From the NCBI GenBank assembly GCA_964507325.1, contig CAZDQL010000026.1, positions 4,113 through 68,112 of the forward strand: a DNA stretch of 64,000 bases, written 5' to 3'. The position numbers and the translations under genes were made by a program. The stretch is from CAZDQL01 sp964507325. GTDB taxonomy: Bacteria > Planctomycetota > UBA1135 > GCA-002686595. Under the pieces are notes generated by a model that worked only from the letters and a program-made list of their open reading frames with translations, was not told the DNA's origin and ran no database searches. Shown piece after piece: positions 24,192 through 33,886 of the stretch; positions within the stretch are counted from its first letter, which is position 1, and each line of letters opens with the position of its first letter.

Positions 24192-25151
24192 TCAGGGCTC
24201 CCGATCGTCGTCGCCGGCCGCCCCCAGGCGGGCCCCGGGCTCGAGGCGCGCCCCGCGCAGGAAGTCCGCCCCGTCCATGGCGCCCCGGCCGGCCGGTTTG
24301 ACGCGCAGGAGCTCCAAGCCCCCCGACCCCTCCCCCGCGGCGACCTGGAGGGCGCTGCGCTGCGCCTGGACCTCCCCCGGCTCGCCGCGGATCGACTCGT
24401 CGGCGCGCACCGCCAGCAGGACCAGCTCGCGACCGTCAGGGAGGGTCGTGCGCGCCCCCGGCCAGGGGGTCATGGCGCGCACCAGGAGTGCGATCTCCTG
24501 CGCGGTGCGCGTCCACGGCACGATCCCATCCTCCTTCTTCAGTTTGCGCGCGTAGGTCACCAGCTCGGGATCCTGCGGCGTGAAGACCGCTGTTCCCGCC
24601 GCGAGAGAGTCGAGCGCCTCGACGATCGCCCCCCCCCCGAGCTCCGCCAAGCGCGCCAGCAGCTCGCCGCTCGTCTCCTCCTCCCCGATCTCCGTTCTAC
24701 GCTCGAGCAGGACGTCCCCCTCATCCAGCGCCAGCACCATGCGCTGGATCGAAACCCCCGTGGTGCGGTCCCCAGACAGGATCGCGCGCTGGATCGGCGC
24801 CGCCCCCCGCCAGCGCGGCAGCAGGGAGGCGTGGACGTTGAGGGCGCCGTGGGGGGCGAGCTCCAAGAGGTCCTCGCGCAGGATCTCGCCGAAGCTGGCG
24901 ACGACCAGGACCTCGGGGTCCAGCGCCCCCAGGGTCTCGAGGAAGCCCGCCTCCTTCGTCGAGGCCGGCTGCAGGAGCTCGCACCCGGCGTCCCGCGCCG
25001 CCGCGGCCACCTCCGAGAGGCGCACCGAGCGACCTCGACCGCGGGGACGGTCGGGGCGGGTGACCACCGCCGCCACCTCGTGCCCGCTACCCAAGAGGTG
25101 GCGCAGGACCGATGTGCCGAAGGGCGGCGATCCCAGGAAGACCAGGCGCAC
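24192..25151 (-). CDS. fmt: Methionyl-tRNA formyltransferase
   Basis: A 319-residue enzyme that formylates initiator Met-tRNA using 10-formyl-THF. The N-terminal MRLVFLGSPPFGTSVLRHLL, the formyl-THF site SLLPRWRGAAPIQRAI (Asn, His and Asp of the catalytic triad lie in NVHASLLP and the following LDEGDVL) and the C-terminal OB-type tRNA domain are all present. The start is a GTG at 25151. It lies upstream of rsmB and 15 bases after thioredoxin. No deformylase gene (def) adjoins it. Confidence 0.92.
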   Translation of the reverse strand: MRLVFLGSPPFGTSVLRHLLGSGHEVAAVVTRPDRPRGRGRSVRLSEVAAAARDAGCELLQPASTKEAGFLETLGALDPEVLVVASFGEILREDLLELAPHGALNVHASLLPRWRGAAPIQRAILSGDRTTGVSIQRMVLALDEGDVLLERRTEIGEEETSGELLARLAELGGGAIVEALDSLAAGTAVFTPQDPELVTYARKLKKEDGIVPWTRTAQEIALLVRAMTPWPGARTTLPDGRELVLLAVRADESIRGEPGEVQAQRSALQVAAGEGSGGLELLRVKPAGRGAMDGADFLRGARLEPGARLGAAGDDDREP

Positions 25152-25166
25152 CGATCCTCGTGGCCG

Positions 25167-25490
25167 CTAGAGATGCGGCTCGACCGCCTCCTTCAGGGCC
25201 TCGTACTTCATCACGCCGATGAGCTGGGTGGCGACCTCGCCGCCCTTGATCACCAGGAAGGTGGGGATCGAGGTGATGCCGTACTTGGCGGGAACCTCGG
25301 GGTTGTCCTGGGTGTTGAGCTTCACCACGCGTACGCGCTCGCCGAGCTCCTTCGCCAGCTTGTCGACGAAGGGCCCCATGGTCCTGCAGGGACCACACCA
25401 GGGGGCCCAGAAGTCGACCAGGACGGGAGTGTCGCTCTTGAGAACGTTGACATCCCAGGTGCTGTCGGTGACGTCGGTGGCGCTGCTCAT
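25167..25490 (-). CDS. trxA: Thioredoxin
   Basis: A 107-residue thioredoxin, normal length, with the WCGPC active site at residues 31-35, the buried Asp in VLVDFWAP and cis-Pro in SIPTF. It reduces protein disulfides in the cytoplasm and could recycle the ArsC-like selenoprotein, but that is inference. It lies just upstream of fmt on the same strand and may share its transcript. Confidence 0.95.
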   Translation of the reverse strand: MSSATDVTDSTWDVNVLKSDTPVLVDFWAPWCGPCRTMGPFVDKLAKELGERVRVVKLNTQDNPEVPAKYGITSIPTFLVIKGGEVATQLIGVMKYEALKEAVEPHL

Positions 25491-25582
25491 CTGAGGTTGC
25501 TCAGGAATGGGTGACAGGAGGAGGGGGCGAATATGGGCTGGCGGCGGGACGTGGTCCAGCCTGGGCGGCGAGTTTCTGGAGG

Positions 25583-26437
25583 CTACCCCTCAGAGGGGGG
25601 AGGAGCGGCTGGTGGGCGCTCCCCGTCGACCGCCTCGAGACCGTCCTCGGCGGGTTCTTCGTCCATGAACTGGGTGGCGCCGATCAGATCCTCCAGGTCG
25701 GAAGTCGGCGCGTTGAGGACGACCTGGATCTCGGTGCCCCGCCCCGGCTGGTGGGCGCTGACCACACCCAGCTTCATCAGCTCGAGCACGGCGCAGAAGA
25801 CCCCGATCAACCCCTCCCGGGTCACGCGCTCGTCGAAGGCGAGCAGGAGCTCCCGCATCGGCAGGGAACCCCGGGAGTGGACCGCCTGCCCCACGTTCCT
25901 GACGTACCAGCGCAGCGGCCGCGGGTCCCCCTTCACGCGGTGCGGGCGCCCCGCCAGGGTCTCGCGCATCAGGCGCGAGAAGGCGGCCAGGAGGTCCCAG
26001 GAGGTCAACTCCCCCAGGTCGAGGGTCTTCTCCGGGGCGTGGTGGGCCACCTCGCCCTTGAAGCCGCGCTCGTGCATCGACTGGCGCCGGCGCCAGCGAT
26101 CCTCCAGGTCGGTGGATGCGGCTTTGAAGCGCCGGTACTCGATCAGGCGCTGAATCAGCTCGTCCTCCGGGTCGAGCTCGTCCTCCAGCTCGACCTCCTC
26201 CCGCGGCAGGAGGGAGCGGGACTTGATCGCCATCAGCGTGCTGGCCATCACCAGGAAGTCCCCGGCGACCTCGATGTCCAGGTCCTCCAGGGCGCGCAGG
26301 TACTCCAGGTAGCGGTCGACCACCTCGGAGATGCGCACCTCGTGGATCTCCACCTCCTGCTCCCGCACCAGATGCAGGAGCAGGTCCATCGGGCCGCGGA
26401 AGACCTGCTCGAGGGTGAGGGTGAAGTCCTCGCTCAC
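25583..26437 (-). CDS. scpA: Segregation and condensation protein A
   Basis: A 284-residue kleisin that links SMC heads with ScpB in chromosome condensation. The N-terminal FRGPMDLLLHLVREQEVEIHEVRISEVVDRYLEYL is the family hallmark; the C-terminal winged helix (EGLIGVFCAVLELMKLGVVSAHQ) contacts SMC. The GTG start at 26437 overlaps the M50 protease stop as GTGA. A Pro/Glu-rich tail (GERPPAAPPPSEG) closes the protein. scpB is not in the window. Confidence 0.92.
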   Translation of the reverse strand: MSEDFTLTLEQVFRGPMDLLLHLVREQEVEIHEVRISEVVDRYLEYLRALEDLDIEVAGDFLVMASTLMAIKSRSLLPREEVELEDELDPEDELIQRLIEYRRFKAASTDLEDRWRRRQSMHERGFKGEVAHHAPEKTLDLGELTSWDLLAAFSRLMRETLAGRPHRVKGDPRPLRWYVRNVGQAVHSRGSLPMRELLLAFDERVTREGLIGVFCAVLELMKLGVVSAHQPGRGTEIQVVLNAPTSDLEDLIGATQFMDEEPAEDGLEAVDGERPPAAPPPSEG

Positions 26438-27081
26438 CAGGCGCCCCCGGTGAGCGTGTTGAGGAAGTCGATGATCGGGTTGACCGTGGTCGTCAGGATC
26501 ACGCGCAGGCCCCGGGTCAAGAGCAGCGCGAAGATGATCAGCATGCCCCAGCGCTCGAGGGCGATGTAGGGCTCCCGCAGCCCCGAGGGCAAGAGCCAGG
26601 CCAGGACCCGCGAGCCGTCCAGGGGTGGCACGGGGATCATGTTGAAGACGGCGAGAATGACGTTGAAGAACATCGCCAGAGCCATGACCCTCGGCGCGAG
26701 CAGCGCGCCGTCCATTCCCACGGAATAGACGAGGATCTTCCACACCACGAAGAAGACCACCGCCAAGAGCAGGTTGGAGAGCGGCCCCGCGATCGACACC
26801 AGCATCATGTCCCGCCGGGGCTTGCGCAGGTTGTAGTAGTTCACCGGCACCGGCTTGGCTCCCCCGAACATGAACCCGGCGGTGTAGTACAGGATCGCCG
26901 GCAACAGGATCGTCATGAAGGGGTCGATGTGCGCGACCGGGTTCAGCGTCATGCGCCCCATGTCCCGCGCCGTGTTGTCGCCGCAGAGGTGGGCCACGTA
27001 GGCGTGGGCCGCTTCGTGGATCCCGAGGGAGAGGATCAGGAATGCGATCCCCAGGACGATTTCGAGGGTATCGGGGGTCAT
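26434..27081 (-). CDS. M50-family site-2-type membrane protease
   Basis: A 215-residue integral membrane zinc protease. The HEAAH motif at residues 22-26 gives two zinc ligands and the catalytic Glu, and the third ligand is the Asp in NMIPVPPLDGSR. Five to six membrane segments are seen and no PDZ domain, matching the short YwhC/SpoIVFB-like group often placed before scpA. The ATG is at 27081. Substrate unknown. Confidence 0.9.
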   Translation of the reverse strand: MTPDTLEIVLGIAFLILSLGIHEAAHAYVAHLCGDNTARDMGRMTLNPVAHIDPFMTILLPAILYYTAGFMFGGAKPVPVNYYNLRKPRRDMMLVSIAGPLSNLLLAVVFFVVWKILVYSVGMDGALLAPRVMALAMFFNVILAVFNMIPVPPLDGSRVLAWLLPSGLREPYIALERWGMLIIFALLLTRGLRVILTTTVNPIIDFLNTLTGGAW

Positions 27082-27150
27082 GGAGGGGGCGTGCGCGAAC
27101 TGGCGTTATAGCACCCCACCTGGGGGCGTCCAATCGGGCCTGCGCCTTCC

Positions 27151-27179
27151 TTGCCCCCCCCTGACCACCGACCTAGAAT
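27151..27179 (+). promoter_or_regulatory. Sigma-70-type promoter of the kdsD operon
   Basis: TTGCCC (27151-27156) and TAGAAT (27174-27179) are spaced by exactly 17 bases, and the predicted start near 27186 lies about 64 bases before the GTG of kdsD. A small GGCGGG/CCCGCC hairpin lies in the leader. Confidence 0.55.
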
Positions 27180-27249
27180 CCCGCGACTCGGCGGGCACCC
27201 GCCCGCCCCCGGGAGCCGCGGGACCGCAGCAGCAGGACAGGAGCCACCG

Positions 27250-28233
27250 GTGGGGGAGCCGCAGACGTCCGATCGCCTCGCCCGCGCGGCGGAAGTGATC
27301 CAACTCGAGTCCGCCGCCATCGCGCGGCTGGAGGAGTTCCTCGACGAGCGCTTCTCCGACGCCGTGGGGCTCGTGCTCGCCTGTGAGGGGCAGGTGGTGG
27401 TGACCGGCATGGGCAAGGCGGGGTTGGTGGGGGCCAAGATCTCCTCGACCCTGGCCAGCACCGGCACCCCCTCCATCTGCCTGCACCCCGCCGAGGCGCT
27501 GCACGGCGACCTCGGGCGGCTGCGCCCCCAGGACCTCTTGCTCGCCCTGTCGAACTCGGGGGAGACCGCCGAGGTGAGCCAGATCGTGGCGGTCGCCAAG
27601 AAGATCGGCGCCAAGGTGCTGGGGGTCACCGGCCGTCCCGATTCGAGCCTCGGCACCCTGGCGGACTGCGTGCTCGATATCGGCCCGGTGGAGGAGGCCT
27701 GCCCCCTCAAGCTGGCCCCCACCGCCTCCACCTCGGCCATGCTGGTCCTGGGCGACGCCCTGGCGATGGTGGTGCTCTCCGAGCGCGGCTTCGACCGCGA
27801 GGACTTCGCGCGCTTCCACCCCGCCGGCTCCCTCGGCCGGCGCCTCCTGACCGTGGCCGAGGTGATGCGCAAGGGCGATGAGCTGCCGTTGGTCACCGGC
27901 GAGCTCTCGATCGGGGCGGTCCTGATCGAGACCTCCGGCACCCCCGGACGCCCCGGGGCGGCGCTGATCGTCGATGGAGCCGGCCGGCTGGAGGGGATCT
28001 TCACCGACGGCGACTTGCGCCGGCTCCTGGAGGGTGGGGACTTCGCCGTGATGGAGGACCCGGTGCGCGAGCACCAGGTGCGCAACCCCAAGACCCTCAC
28101 CCCCGGTCAACTCGTCGAGGAGGCCCACCACCTCCTGCGTGAACACCGCATCGACCAAGCCCCGGTCATCGACTCGGAGGGCCTGCCCGTGGGCCTGGTC
28201 GACGTCCAGGACCTCTTGGACATCGGAATCTGA
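27250..28233 (+). CDS. kdsD: D-arabinose-5-phosphate isomerase
   Basis: A 327-residue enzyme that converts ribulose-5-phosphate to arabinose-5-phosphate, the first step to Kdo for lipopolysaccharide. The SIS domain (VVTGMGKAGLVGAKISSTLASTGTPS, HPAEALHGDLG, SNSGET) is followed by paired CBS domains (VMRKGDELPLV... and VREHQVRNPKTLTPGQ...). The start is a GTG at 27250 after AGGAG. It heads a kdsD-kdsC-lpt cluster in the same order as in E. coli. Confidence 0.93.
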   Translation: MGEPQTSDRLARAAEVIQLESAAIARLEEFLDERFSDAVGLVLACEGQVVVTGMGKAGLVGAKISSTLASTGTPSICLHPAEALHGDLGRLRPQDLLLALSNSGETAEVSQIVAVAKKIGAKVLGVTGRPDSSLGTLADCVLDIGPVEEACPLKLAPTASTSAMLVLGDALAMVVLSERGFDREDFARFHPAGSLGRRLLTVAEVMRKGDELPLVTGELSIGAVLIETSGTPGRPGAALIVDGAGRLEGIFTDGDLRRLLEGGDFAVMEDPVREHQVRNPKTLTPGQLVEEAHHLLREHRIDQAPVIDSEGLPVGLVDVQDLLDIGI

Positions 28234-28237
28234 TCCC

Positions 28238-28783
28238 GTGGACCCGCAACCCGCCCGCGGCCTCGACGCCGACCTGCGCCAGCGGCTGGCGGCGATCGAG
28301 CTGGTGGTCCTCGACGTCGACGGCGTCCTGACCGACGGGGGCGTGGTCTACGTGGATGGAGAGGAGGCCCAGCGCTTCGACGTCAAGGACGGAGCGGGCC
28401 TCGCCTGGTTGCGCCGGGAGGGGGTCCACCAGGCCTGGATCACCGGTCGCGGCTGCGACGCGACCCGCCGGCGCGCCGAGGAACTGGGCGCGCTCCTGCA
28501 CACCGGAGTCCGGGGCAAGGAGGAAGTGCTGGCGCAGGTGCAACGCGACCTCGGGGTGAGCCCCGAGGCCACCCTCGCCATGGGCGACGACCTGCCCGAC
28601 CTGGCCCTGGCCGCTCGCGCGGCGGTCTTCGTGGCGCCCGCCGACGCCCGTCCCGAAGTGCGCGCCCGCGCCGATCTCGTGACCCGTGCCCGCGGCGGGC
28701 GAGGAGCCGTGCGCGAGCTAGCCGAGGCGCTGCTCGACGCCCGCGGGCGCTGGCAGTCGATCGTGGACGGCGCCGGCGGATGA
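28238..28783 (+). CDS. kdsC: 3-deoxy-D-manno-octulosonate 8-phosphate phosphatase
   Basis: A 181-residue HAD-family phosphatase of the C0 (capless) type that dephosphorylates Kdo-8-phosphate. The catalytic motif is LVVLDVDGVLTDG, with ITGRGCDATRRRAEELG and MGDDLPDLA as motifs II-IV. A GTG start lies four bases after kdsD, and its stop overlaps the start of the following Lpt-like gene as ATGA, so the three genes are coupled. Confidence 0.92.
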   Translation: MDPQPARGLDADLRQRLAAIELVVLDVDGVLTDGGVVYVDGEEAQRFDVKDGAGLAWLRREGVHQAWITGRGCDATRRRAEELGALLHTGVRGKEEVLAQVQRDLGVSPEATLAMGDDLPDLALAARAAVFVAPADARPEVRARADLVTRARGGRGAVRELAEALLDARGRWQSIVDGAGG

Positions 28784-31700
28784 GGCCCTTCCTCGTCTTC
28801 TTCGCGGTCCTGGTCCTGGGGGCCCTGGCCCTCTGGTGGGGGGAGCGCGCGAGTCGACCCCGCTCCCAGCCTACTCCCGCGCCCCCCCCTTCCGAGCAGG
28901 CGCCCGAGCAGACCGAGCAGCCCGAGGCGCCCAGAGAGGACCCCCCCGCAGAGACGCAGGGGCAGGATCGGCCGCGCCTCTTCCTGCGCGGACGCCAGGA
29001 GCTCGACATCTTCGCCGAGGGCATCGGGCGCCAGCCCCGCCAGCACCACGTGGAGGGGCGCTTCGAGCCCCTCGACGCCGACGGGGTGCGCTACCGGGTG
29101 AGCGAGCTCAGGGTCGAGACCTTCGACCGCGAGGGCACCCTGGTCGAGCGGGTCGTCGCCGCCCGGGCGCGCTTCGACCTGGACGTCGAATTCGACCAGG
29201 GGAACGCCCTGGGCAGCGTGCGCATCTCCGACGGGGGCCGCATCGAGCTCGAGGAGGTGACCGTCGAACGCGCGCTGGGGCACCCCCTCGCCCCCCTCGT
29301 CTTCGAAGCGCCCCGCCTCGAGACCTTCCTGGACCAGGACCGACTGCGTTCGATCGGCGACGAGCGCGTGACGATCACCGGTCGCGGCCTCGCCGGGGGG
29401 GGGCAGGGGCTCGACTTCCTGGGGAAGACGGGCTTCCTGGCCCTGGAGCGCGGTGGCCAGGTGACCCTCGACCGGGAGGGCCGCGGAGCCGCCGCCGAGT
29501 TCTCCACCACCGCCGGCGGCCCCCTCGAGTTGGAGCGCGTAGGGGACCCGGCGGAGGGACGCCTCGAGCTGCGGGCCCGGGAGGGGGGCCGCCTCGTCCT
29601 GCGGGACGACCCGACGGTCCAGGTCGACGCGCACACGCTGCGCGTCACCGGTCGCACCGTCGACGGCCGCACGCTCCTCGAGCGGGGAGATGCCGAGGGG
29701 GAGGTGGTGGCCCTGCGCGGCCCGGACCGCTATTCGGGGAACAGCGCCCACATCGACATCGGCCCCCAGGGCGAGATCGAGCGCCTGATCCTGGACCAGG
29801 AGCCGGAAGCGCGGGTGCAGCTCGAGGCCAGCGGGGGGGGCAGCGTCACCGTCGTGGCGCGTGGCCGGGGGCCCCTGACCGCCGAGCTCGGGGAGGAGCA
29901 GGCGCACTTCGAATTGGTAGGGCCCGGTCGCGCCGAGGTGCCCGAGCGCGACCTCGTGATCGAGGCCCAGGGATCCCTCGAGGCGAGCGGCGCCGCCGAC
30001 GGCTCCCACGGCGTCCTCTTGGCGCGGGACACGGTGGTCGTCACCGAAGGGGAGAGCCGTCTCGAGACGGAGTCCCTCGACGTGCTCTTCCTCGCGTCGG
30101 GGGGCGAGACGATCGACCTGCAGTGCCTCGGCGCCACGCGGCTGATCGGGCGCGACGAAGCCGGCGCGGCGGTCACCGTCGAGGCGGACCAGGAGGCGCG
30201 GGTGCGCACCCACGGGGGGCGCTGGGTCGTTCCCCTGGCCCGCGGGGTGCGGGTCAACTCCCTCGGCGAGCGCCCCTTCCGCGCCTTCGCCGGTCGAGTG
30301 CGCGACCTGGATTGGGCCGCCCAGCGCTTCGTCGCCGAGGAGGGGGTGAGTTGGGTGGGGGTCTTCGGCGCGGGGGATGCGACCCGCGCGGAGATGCGGG
30401 GGCCGGATTCGCTCCTCCTGCGCGGCGAGCTCGGCAACCCGGCGCGCGTGCGGGTGCTCCCTCCCCGCGCCGGCCTGGAAGAGATGCCGGAGGGGGTCGA
30501 GGCGGCCTTCTTCCGCGCCCTCGAGATCGACCTGACTCCCGAGGGGATGCAGGCGCGCCGGGAGGTGGTGGGGGAGCTGGAGCTGCCCGACCGGCGTTGG
30601 GAGTTCGAAGTCGGGAGCTGCGAGCTCTCCCTGGCCCCGCCGTCGGAGCCGGACGCGCCGCGCTCCTTCAGCCTGACCGCCGAGGAGGTGCGCCGCGCGG
30701 TGCTCTTCGAGGAGGAGGAGCGCACCACCCTGCGCTGCGACTCCCTGGCGGTGAGCGGGACCCTGCGGGAGGGGCAGCAGGAGGGGCAGGGGACCGCCGC
30801 GGAGCCCGCCTGGGCCGTGGCGATCGGCCGCGTGCGGGCCGACGTCGAGGGGCAGGGAGGAGTGGAGCGCGAGCTGCACGCCCGCGGATCGCGGCTGGCT
30901 TTCGAAGGGGGCACCGCACGCCTGGCCGCCGATCCCGGAGAGACGGTGCGCGTCTGGGGCCCCCTTCCCAAGAGCGCCGTGCCCTTCGAGGTGGAGGCGC
31001 TCTCCCTCACCTGGAGCGACCAGCACCTCGACGCCCGTCGCCCCAAGGTCACCGTCGAGTCGTTCCTCCTGTCCACGGGCGGCGCCGGGGAGGGGGCCGG
31101 CACCGGCCAGACCATGATCGAAGCGGAGACCTTCCGACTGGACGAGGCGGGGCTGACCTTCACCGGCGAGGTGCTGCTGCAGGGGAGCGACGAAGCGGGT
31201 ATCCCGATCCGTTTGAACGCCGGGCTGGTGCACCTCGGCGGCGACTTCCGGGAGCAGGGCGAGGAGCAGGTGAGCTGGACCGGTTCGATCGATGCCGTGG
31301 TGGCGGAGGGGGACTTCGTCGCGGTCTACGGCGGACTGGCGCTGGTGCGGGGCGCGCGCATGTTCGCCACCCGACGGCGTGCGATCATCGAGGGTCGCCC
31401 CGGCCGCGAGGCCCTGCTCGACGTGGGGGGGATCGCGACTCGCTCGATGTACCTGGACCTGGACCTGGTGAACTTCCTGGTGACGAGCGAGCGCGGCGTC
31501 ATCCAGGCCAGGGAGGACCGCGGGGGGTGGGACCTGGAGTACGCCGCCCTGCGCCCCTACGTGGTGGGGGAGGAGACGCTGATCGCCATCGTCGCGCCGC
31601 GCTACCACGCCCCCGGCGAGCGGGACGCACGCGCGGACTACGCCTCCGTCTGGATCCACGCCGATGAATGGCGCGCCACCGGACAAGAGAGGCTGTGGAG

Positions 31701-33876
31701 GACTCCGCGGGAGCTCGACGAGCCCGAGTTCGAACCCGGCGCGCGGCGAGCGACGCAGTCCCCGGAACGCCGCGAGCTGGTGGAGAACGTCTTCACCAAG
31801 CTGCTCTCGGGAGAGCTCAGCCGCTTCGTCAGGGCCGCCTACCTGGAGGGGACGGTGGAGGTGACCGAAAGGGGGGTGACCTCGGCGCGCGCCTCGTCGG
31901 CCTACCTGGACGTGGAGGGGGGGCGCGGCTGGCTCCAGGACGCCGAGCTCGCGGCGCGCATGGACCTCTCCGGTGGGGAGGGACAACAGCGCGTGCGCAT
32001 CCGCGCGGGCGAGCTCGTCACGCAGGTAGACGGGTCCCTCGAGGCGCAGGACGCGACCCTCACCACCAGCACCCACGACGAACCGGGGTACGTGATCGAA
32101 ACCGGCCACCTTTTGCTCAAGCCGCGCGAGGACGAGGGTTGGAGCTTCTCCGCGCGCCCCAACCGGGTGCGCTTCGCCAGTGGCCTGGTCCTCCCCCTGC
32201 CGCCCTTGGGCAGCATCGTGCTCGACGACGAAGGGGGCTTCGTCGGCATCGAGGACTCCTCCGGCAACGTGCGCACGATCGACGACCTCACCCTGGGCAA
32301 CGAGGCGCGCTTCGGCACGACGGTCGGCACCGCCGTGCGCTTCCCGATCGGCGGGCTGGGGCGCGGTTTGGGGGACGTGCTGGGGTTCGACAAGGGCTCC
32401 ATTCGCGGCGAGTGGTACACGGAGGGCTCCTACCTGGGGGACCGGGGCCTCCTGGGGGGGGTGGGCCTCGAGCTGCGCGAGCGCAAGACGGGGCGCGGGC
32501 GCAGCGAGGACTTCTGGCTCAACCTCTACGCCAAGGGGCTCTCCGACGGCGGCGAGGACCGCGGTCTCCTGCGCGTGCCCCAGGAGGAGCGCGACCGGCT
32601 GCGCGTCTGGTACCACGGCCGCGGCCGCTACCCCTTCACCGCCAAGACCTGGCTCGACCTGGCCTTCAGCAGCCAGACCGATCCAGGGGTGCAGGCGGAG
32701 TTCTACCAGTCGGATTTCCAGCGCTACGAGGAGCGCGACAACTACCTGCACCTGCGCAGCGCCGACGGGGCGCGCTACTTCGACGTCAGCGTGAAGGCGC
32801 GCGTGGATTCCTATCGCACCGAGGTCGAGGAGCTGCCTTCGATGGGGCTCTACGGCGGCGAGACGCGCTTCTGGAGCATCGGCGGGGTGGACCTCCTGTG
32901 GGGCGCGAACCTCGACGTCGACGTGCTGCGCCGCCGGGAGGGGGATCTGGCCTACGAGGAGCCCTTCTACGACAGCTTCGGCCAACCCGACGGCCTGGGA
33001 GAGCGGGAGGTGCTGCGCGCGACCACCGCCCACCGCATCTCCGCTCCGCTGCGCACCGGCTGGGGTGGGCTGGTGGCCACGCCCTGGCTCGAAGGGAACT
33101 TCACCGCCTGGGACGAGGGAATCGATCAGGAAGAGGCGCCGACCCGCGCGGCGCTCCTGGGCGGTCTCGACCTCACGACGACCCTGGTCAAGCGCACCGG
33201 CGACGACTTCATCCACACCATCTCGCCCCTGGTGGGGCTGCGCGGCGACCTGGCCATCGAGGAGGAGAACGGCCTGCCGGTGCGCTACGACGGCATCGAC
33301 GATCCCCTCGACGGCGACGAGCTCGAAGTCGGCCTGCGGGCGCTGTGGCTGCGGCCCAAGACCAAGGAACAGCTCGACCTCGAGGTGCGCAGCCTCCAGC
33401 GCCGCGACCGGGCTGAGGGCTTGACCGACTCCGATCAGATCGCGGTGCTTTCCTCGTACCGCACGATCGTGGGGGGGATGCCCTTCGCCCTGCGCTTCGA
33501 CGGCCGCTTCGATCCCAGCGCCGGCGAGACGGAGTACGCCCGCAGCACCTTCGCGCTGCGCCCCGACGAGGATCTGATCTTCGAGCTCTCCCACCGGCGG
33601 GCACGCGGCCTCGACGAGGGGGGCATCTTCGAGACCGCCTCCCTCGACACCCGCTGGCGCATCGACCCCAAGTGGGAAATCGAGCTCGGCCAGGACGTGG
33701 CCATCCTGGGCAGCGGCACCCTGCGCAACCACGTCGTCCTACGCCGGTTCGGGGCGGACTTCCTCTTCGAGCTGGAGGTGGAGCACCGCGCCGGGGAGGG
33801 CGGAACGACCTTCAAGGTGAACTTCACTCCCCTCTTCCTCTGGAAGCGCAGACCGTTGGGGATTCTCGAACGCTGA
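28780..33876 (+). CDS. Giant LPS-export protein: LptC-like anchor, LptA-like repeats and LptD-like barrel in one chain
   Basis: A 1698-residue protein in the lptC position of the kdsD-kdsC operon. Residues 1-22 form one hydrophobic segment with no clear cleavage site, followed by a Pro/Glu-rich linker to about residue 60. Residues ~70 to ~1080 are mostly beta strands with repeated LptC/OstA-like jelly-roll patterns, including VTVEADQEARVRT and TSARASSAYLDVEGG. From about residue 1100 the sequence turns into an LptD-like outer-membrane barrel with tyrosine- and tryptophan-rich alternating strands (DPGVQAEFYQSDFQRYEERDN is LptD-like). Normally LptC, LptA and LptD are separate proteins. I infer a single-chain or near single-chain transenvelope bridge; a cleaved signal peptide would instead make it a large LptD. 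Confidence 0.72.
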   Translation: MRPFLVFFAVLVLGALALWWGERASRPRSQPTPAPPPSEQAPEQTEQPEAPREDPPAETQGQDRPRLFLRGRQELDIFAEGIGRQPRQHHVEGRFEPLDADGVRYRVSELRVETFDREGTLVERVVAARARFDLDVEFDQGNALGSVRISDGGRIELEEVTVERALGHPLAPLVFEAPRLETFLDQDRLRSIGDERVTITGRGLAGGGQGLDFLGKTGFLALERGGQVTLDREGRGAAAEFSTTAGGPLELERVGDPAEGRLELRAREGGRLVLRDDPTVQVDAHTLRVTGRTVDGRTLLERGDAEGEVVALRGPDRYSGNSAHIDIGPQGEIERLILDQEPEARVQLEASGGGSVTVVARGRGPLTAELGEEQAHFELVGPGRAEVPERDLVIEAQGSLEASGAADGSHGVLLARDTVVVTEGESRLETESLDVLFLASGGETIDLQCLGATRLIGRDEAGAAVTVEADQEARVRTHGGRWVVPLARGVRVNSLGERPFRAFAGRVRDLDWAAQRFVAEEGVSWVGVFGAGDATRAEMRGPDSLLLRGELGNPARVRVLPPRAGLEEMPEGVEAAFFRALEIDLTPEGMQARREVVGELELPDRRWEFEVGSCELSLAPPSEPDAPRSFSLTAEEVRRAVLFEEEERTTLRCDSLAVSGTLREGQQEGQGTAAEPAWAVAIGRVRADVEGQGGVERELHARGSRLAFEGGTARLAADPGETVRVWGPLPKSAVPFEVEALSLTWSDQHLDARRPKVTVESFLLSTGGAGEGAGTGQTMIEAETFRLDEAGLTFTGEVLLQGSDEAGIPIRLNAGLVHLGGDFREQGEEQVSWTGSIDAVVAEGDFVAVYGGLALVRGARMFATRRRAIIEGRPGREALLDVGGIATRSMYLDLDLVNFLVTSERGVIQAREDRGGWDLEYAALRPYVVGEETLIAIVAPRYHAPGERDARADYASVWIHADEWRATGQERLWRTPRELDEPEFEPGARRATQSPERRELVENVFTKLLSGELSRFVRAAYLEGTVEVTERGVTSARASSAYLDVEGGRGWLQDAELAARMDLSGGEGQQRVRIRAGELVTQVDGSLEAQDATLTTSTHDEPGYVIETGHLLLKPREDEGWSFSARPNRVRFASGLVLPLPPLGSIVLDDEGGFVGIEDSSGNVRTIDDLTLGNEARFGTTVGTAVRFPIGGLGRGLGDVLGFDKGSIRGEWYTEGSYLGDRGLLGGVGLELRERKTGRGRSEDFWLNLYAKGLSDGGEDRGLLRVPQEERDRLRVWYHGRGRYPFTAKTWLDLAFSSQTDPGVQAEFYQSDFQRYEERDNYLHLRSADGARYFDVSVKARVDSYRTEVEELPSMGLYGGETRFWSIGGVDLLWGANLDVDVLRRREGDLAYEEPFYDSFGQPDGLGEREVLRATTAHRISAPLRTGWGGLVATPWLEGNFTAWDEGIDQEEAPTRAALLGGLDLTTTLVKRTGDDFIHTISPLVGLRGDLAIEEENGLPVRYDGIDDPLDGDELEVGLRALWLRPKTKEQLDLEVRSLQRRDRAEGLTDSDQIAVLSSYRTIVGGMPFALRFDGRFDPSAGETEYARSTFALRPDEDLIFELSHRRARGLDEGGIFETASLDTRWRIDPKWEIELGQDVAILGSGTLRNHVVLRRFGADFLFELEVEHRAGEGGTTFKVNFTPLFLWKRRPLGILER

Positions 33877-33886
33877 GCGACGAGCC

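Noticed and set aside
28348..33732. A very long minus-strand open frame (about 1790 codons) opposite the Lpt-like gene.
   Set aside because: It is a GC-rich antisense shadow: low-complexity composition, no domain signals, and the plus-strand frame has an operon context and recognisable features.
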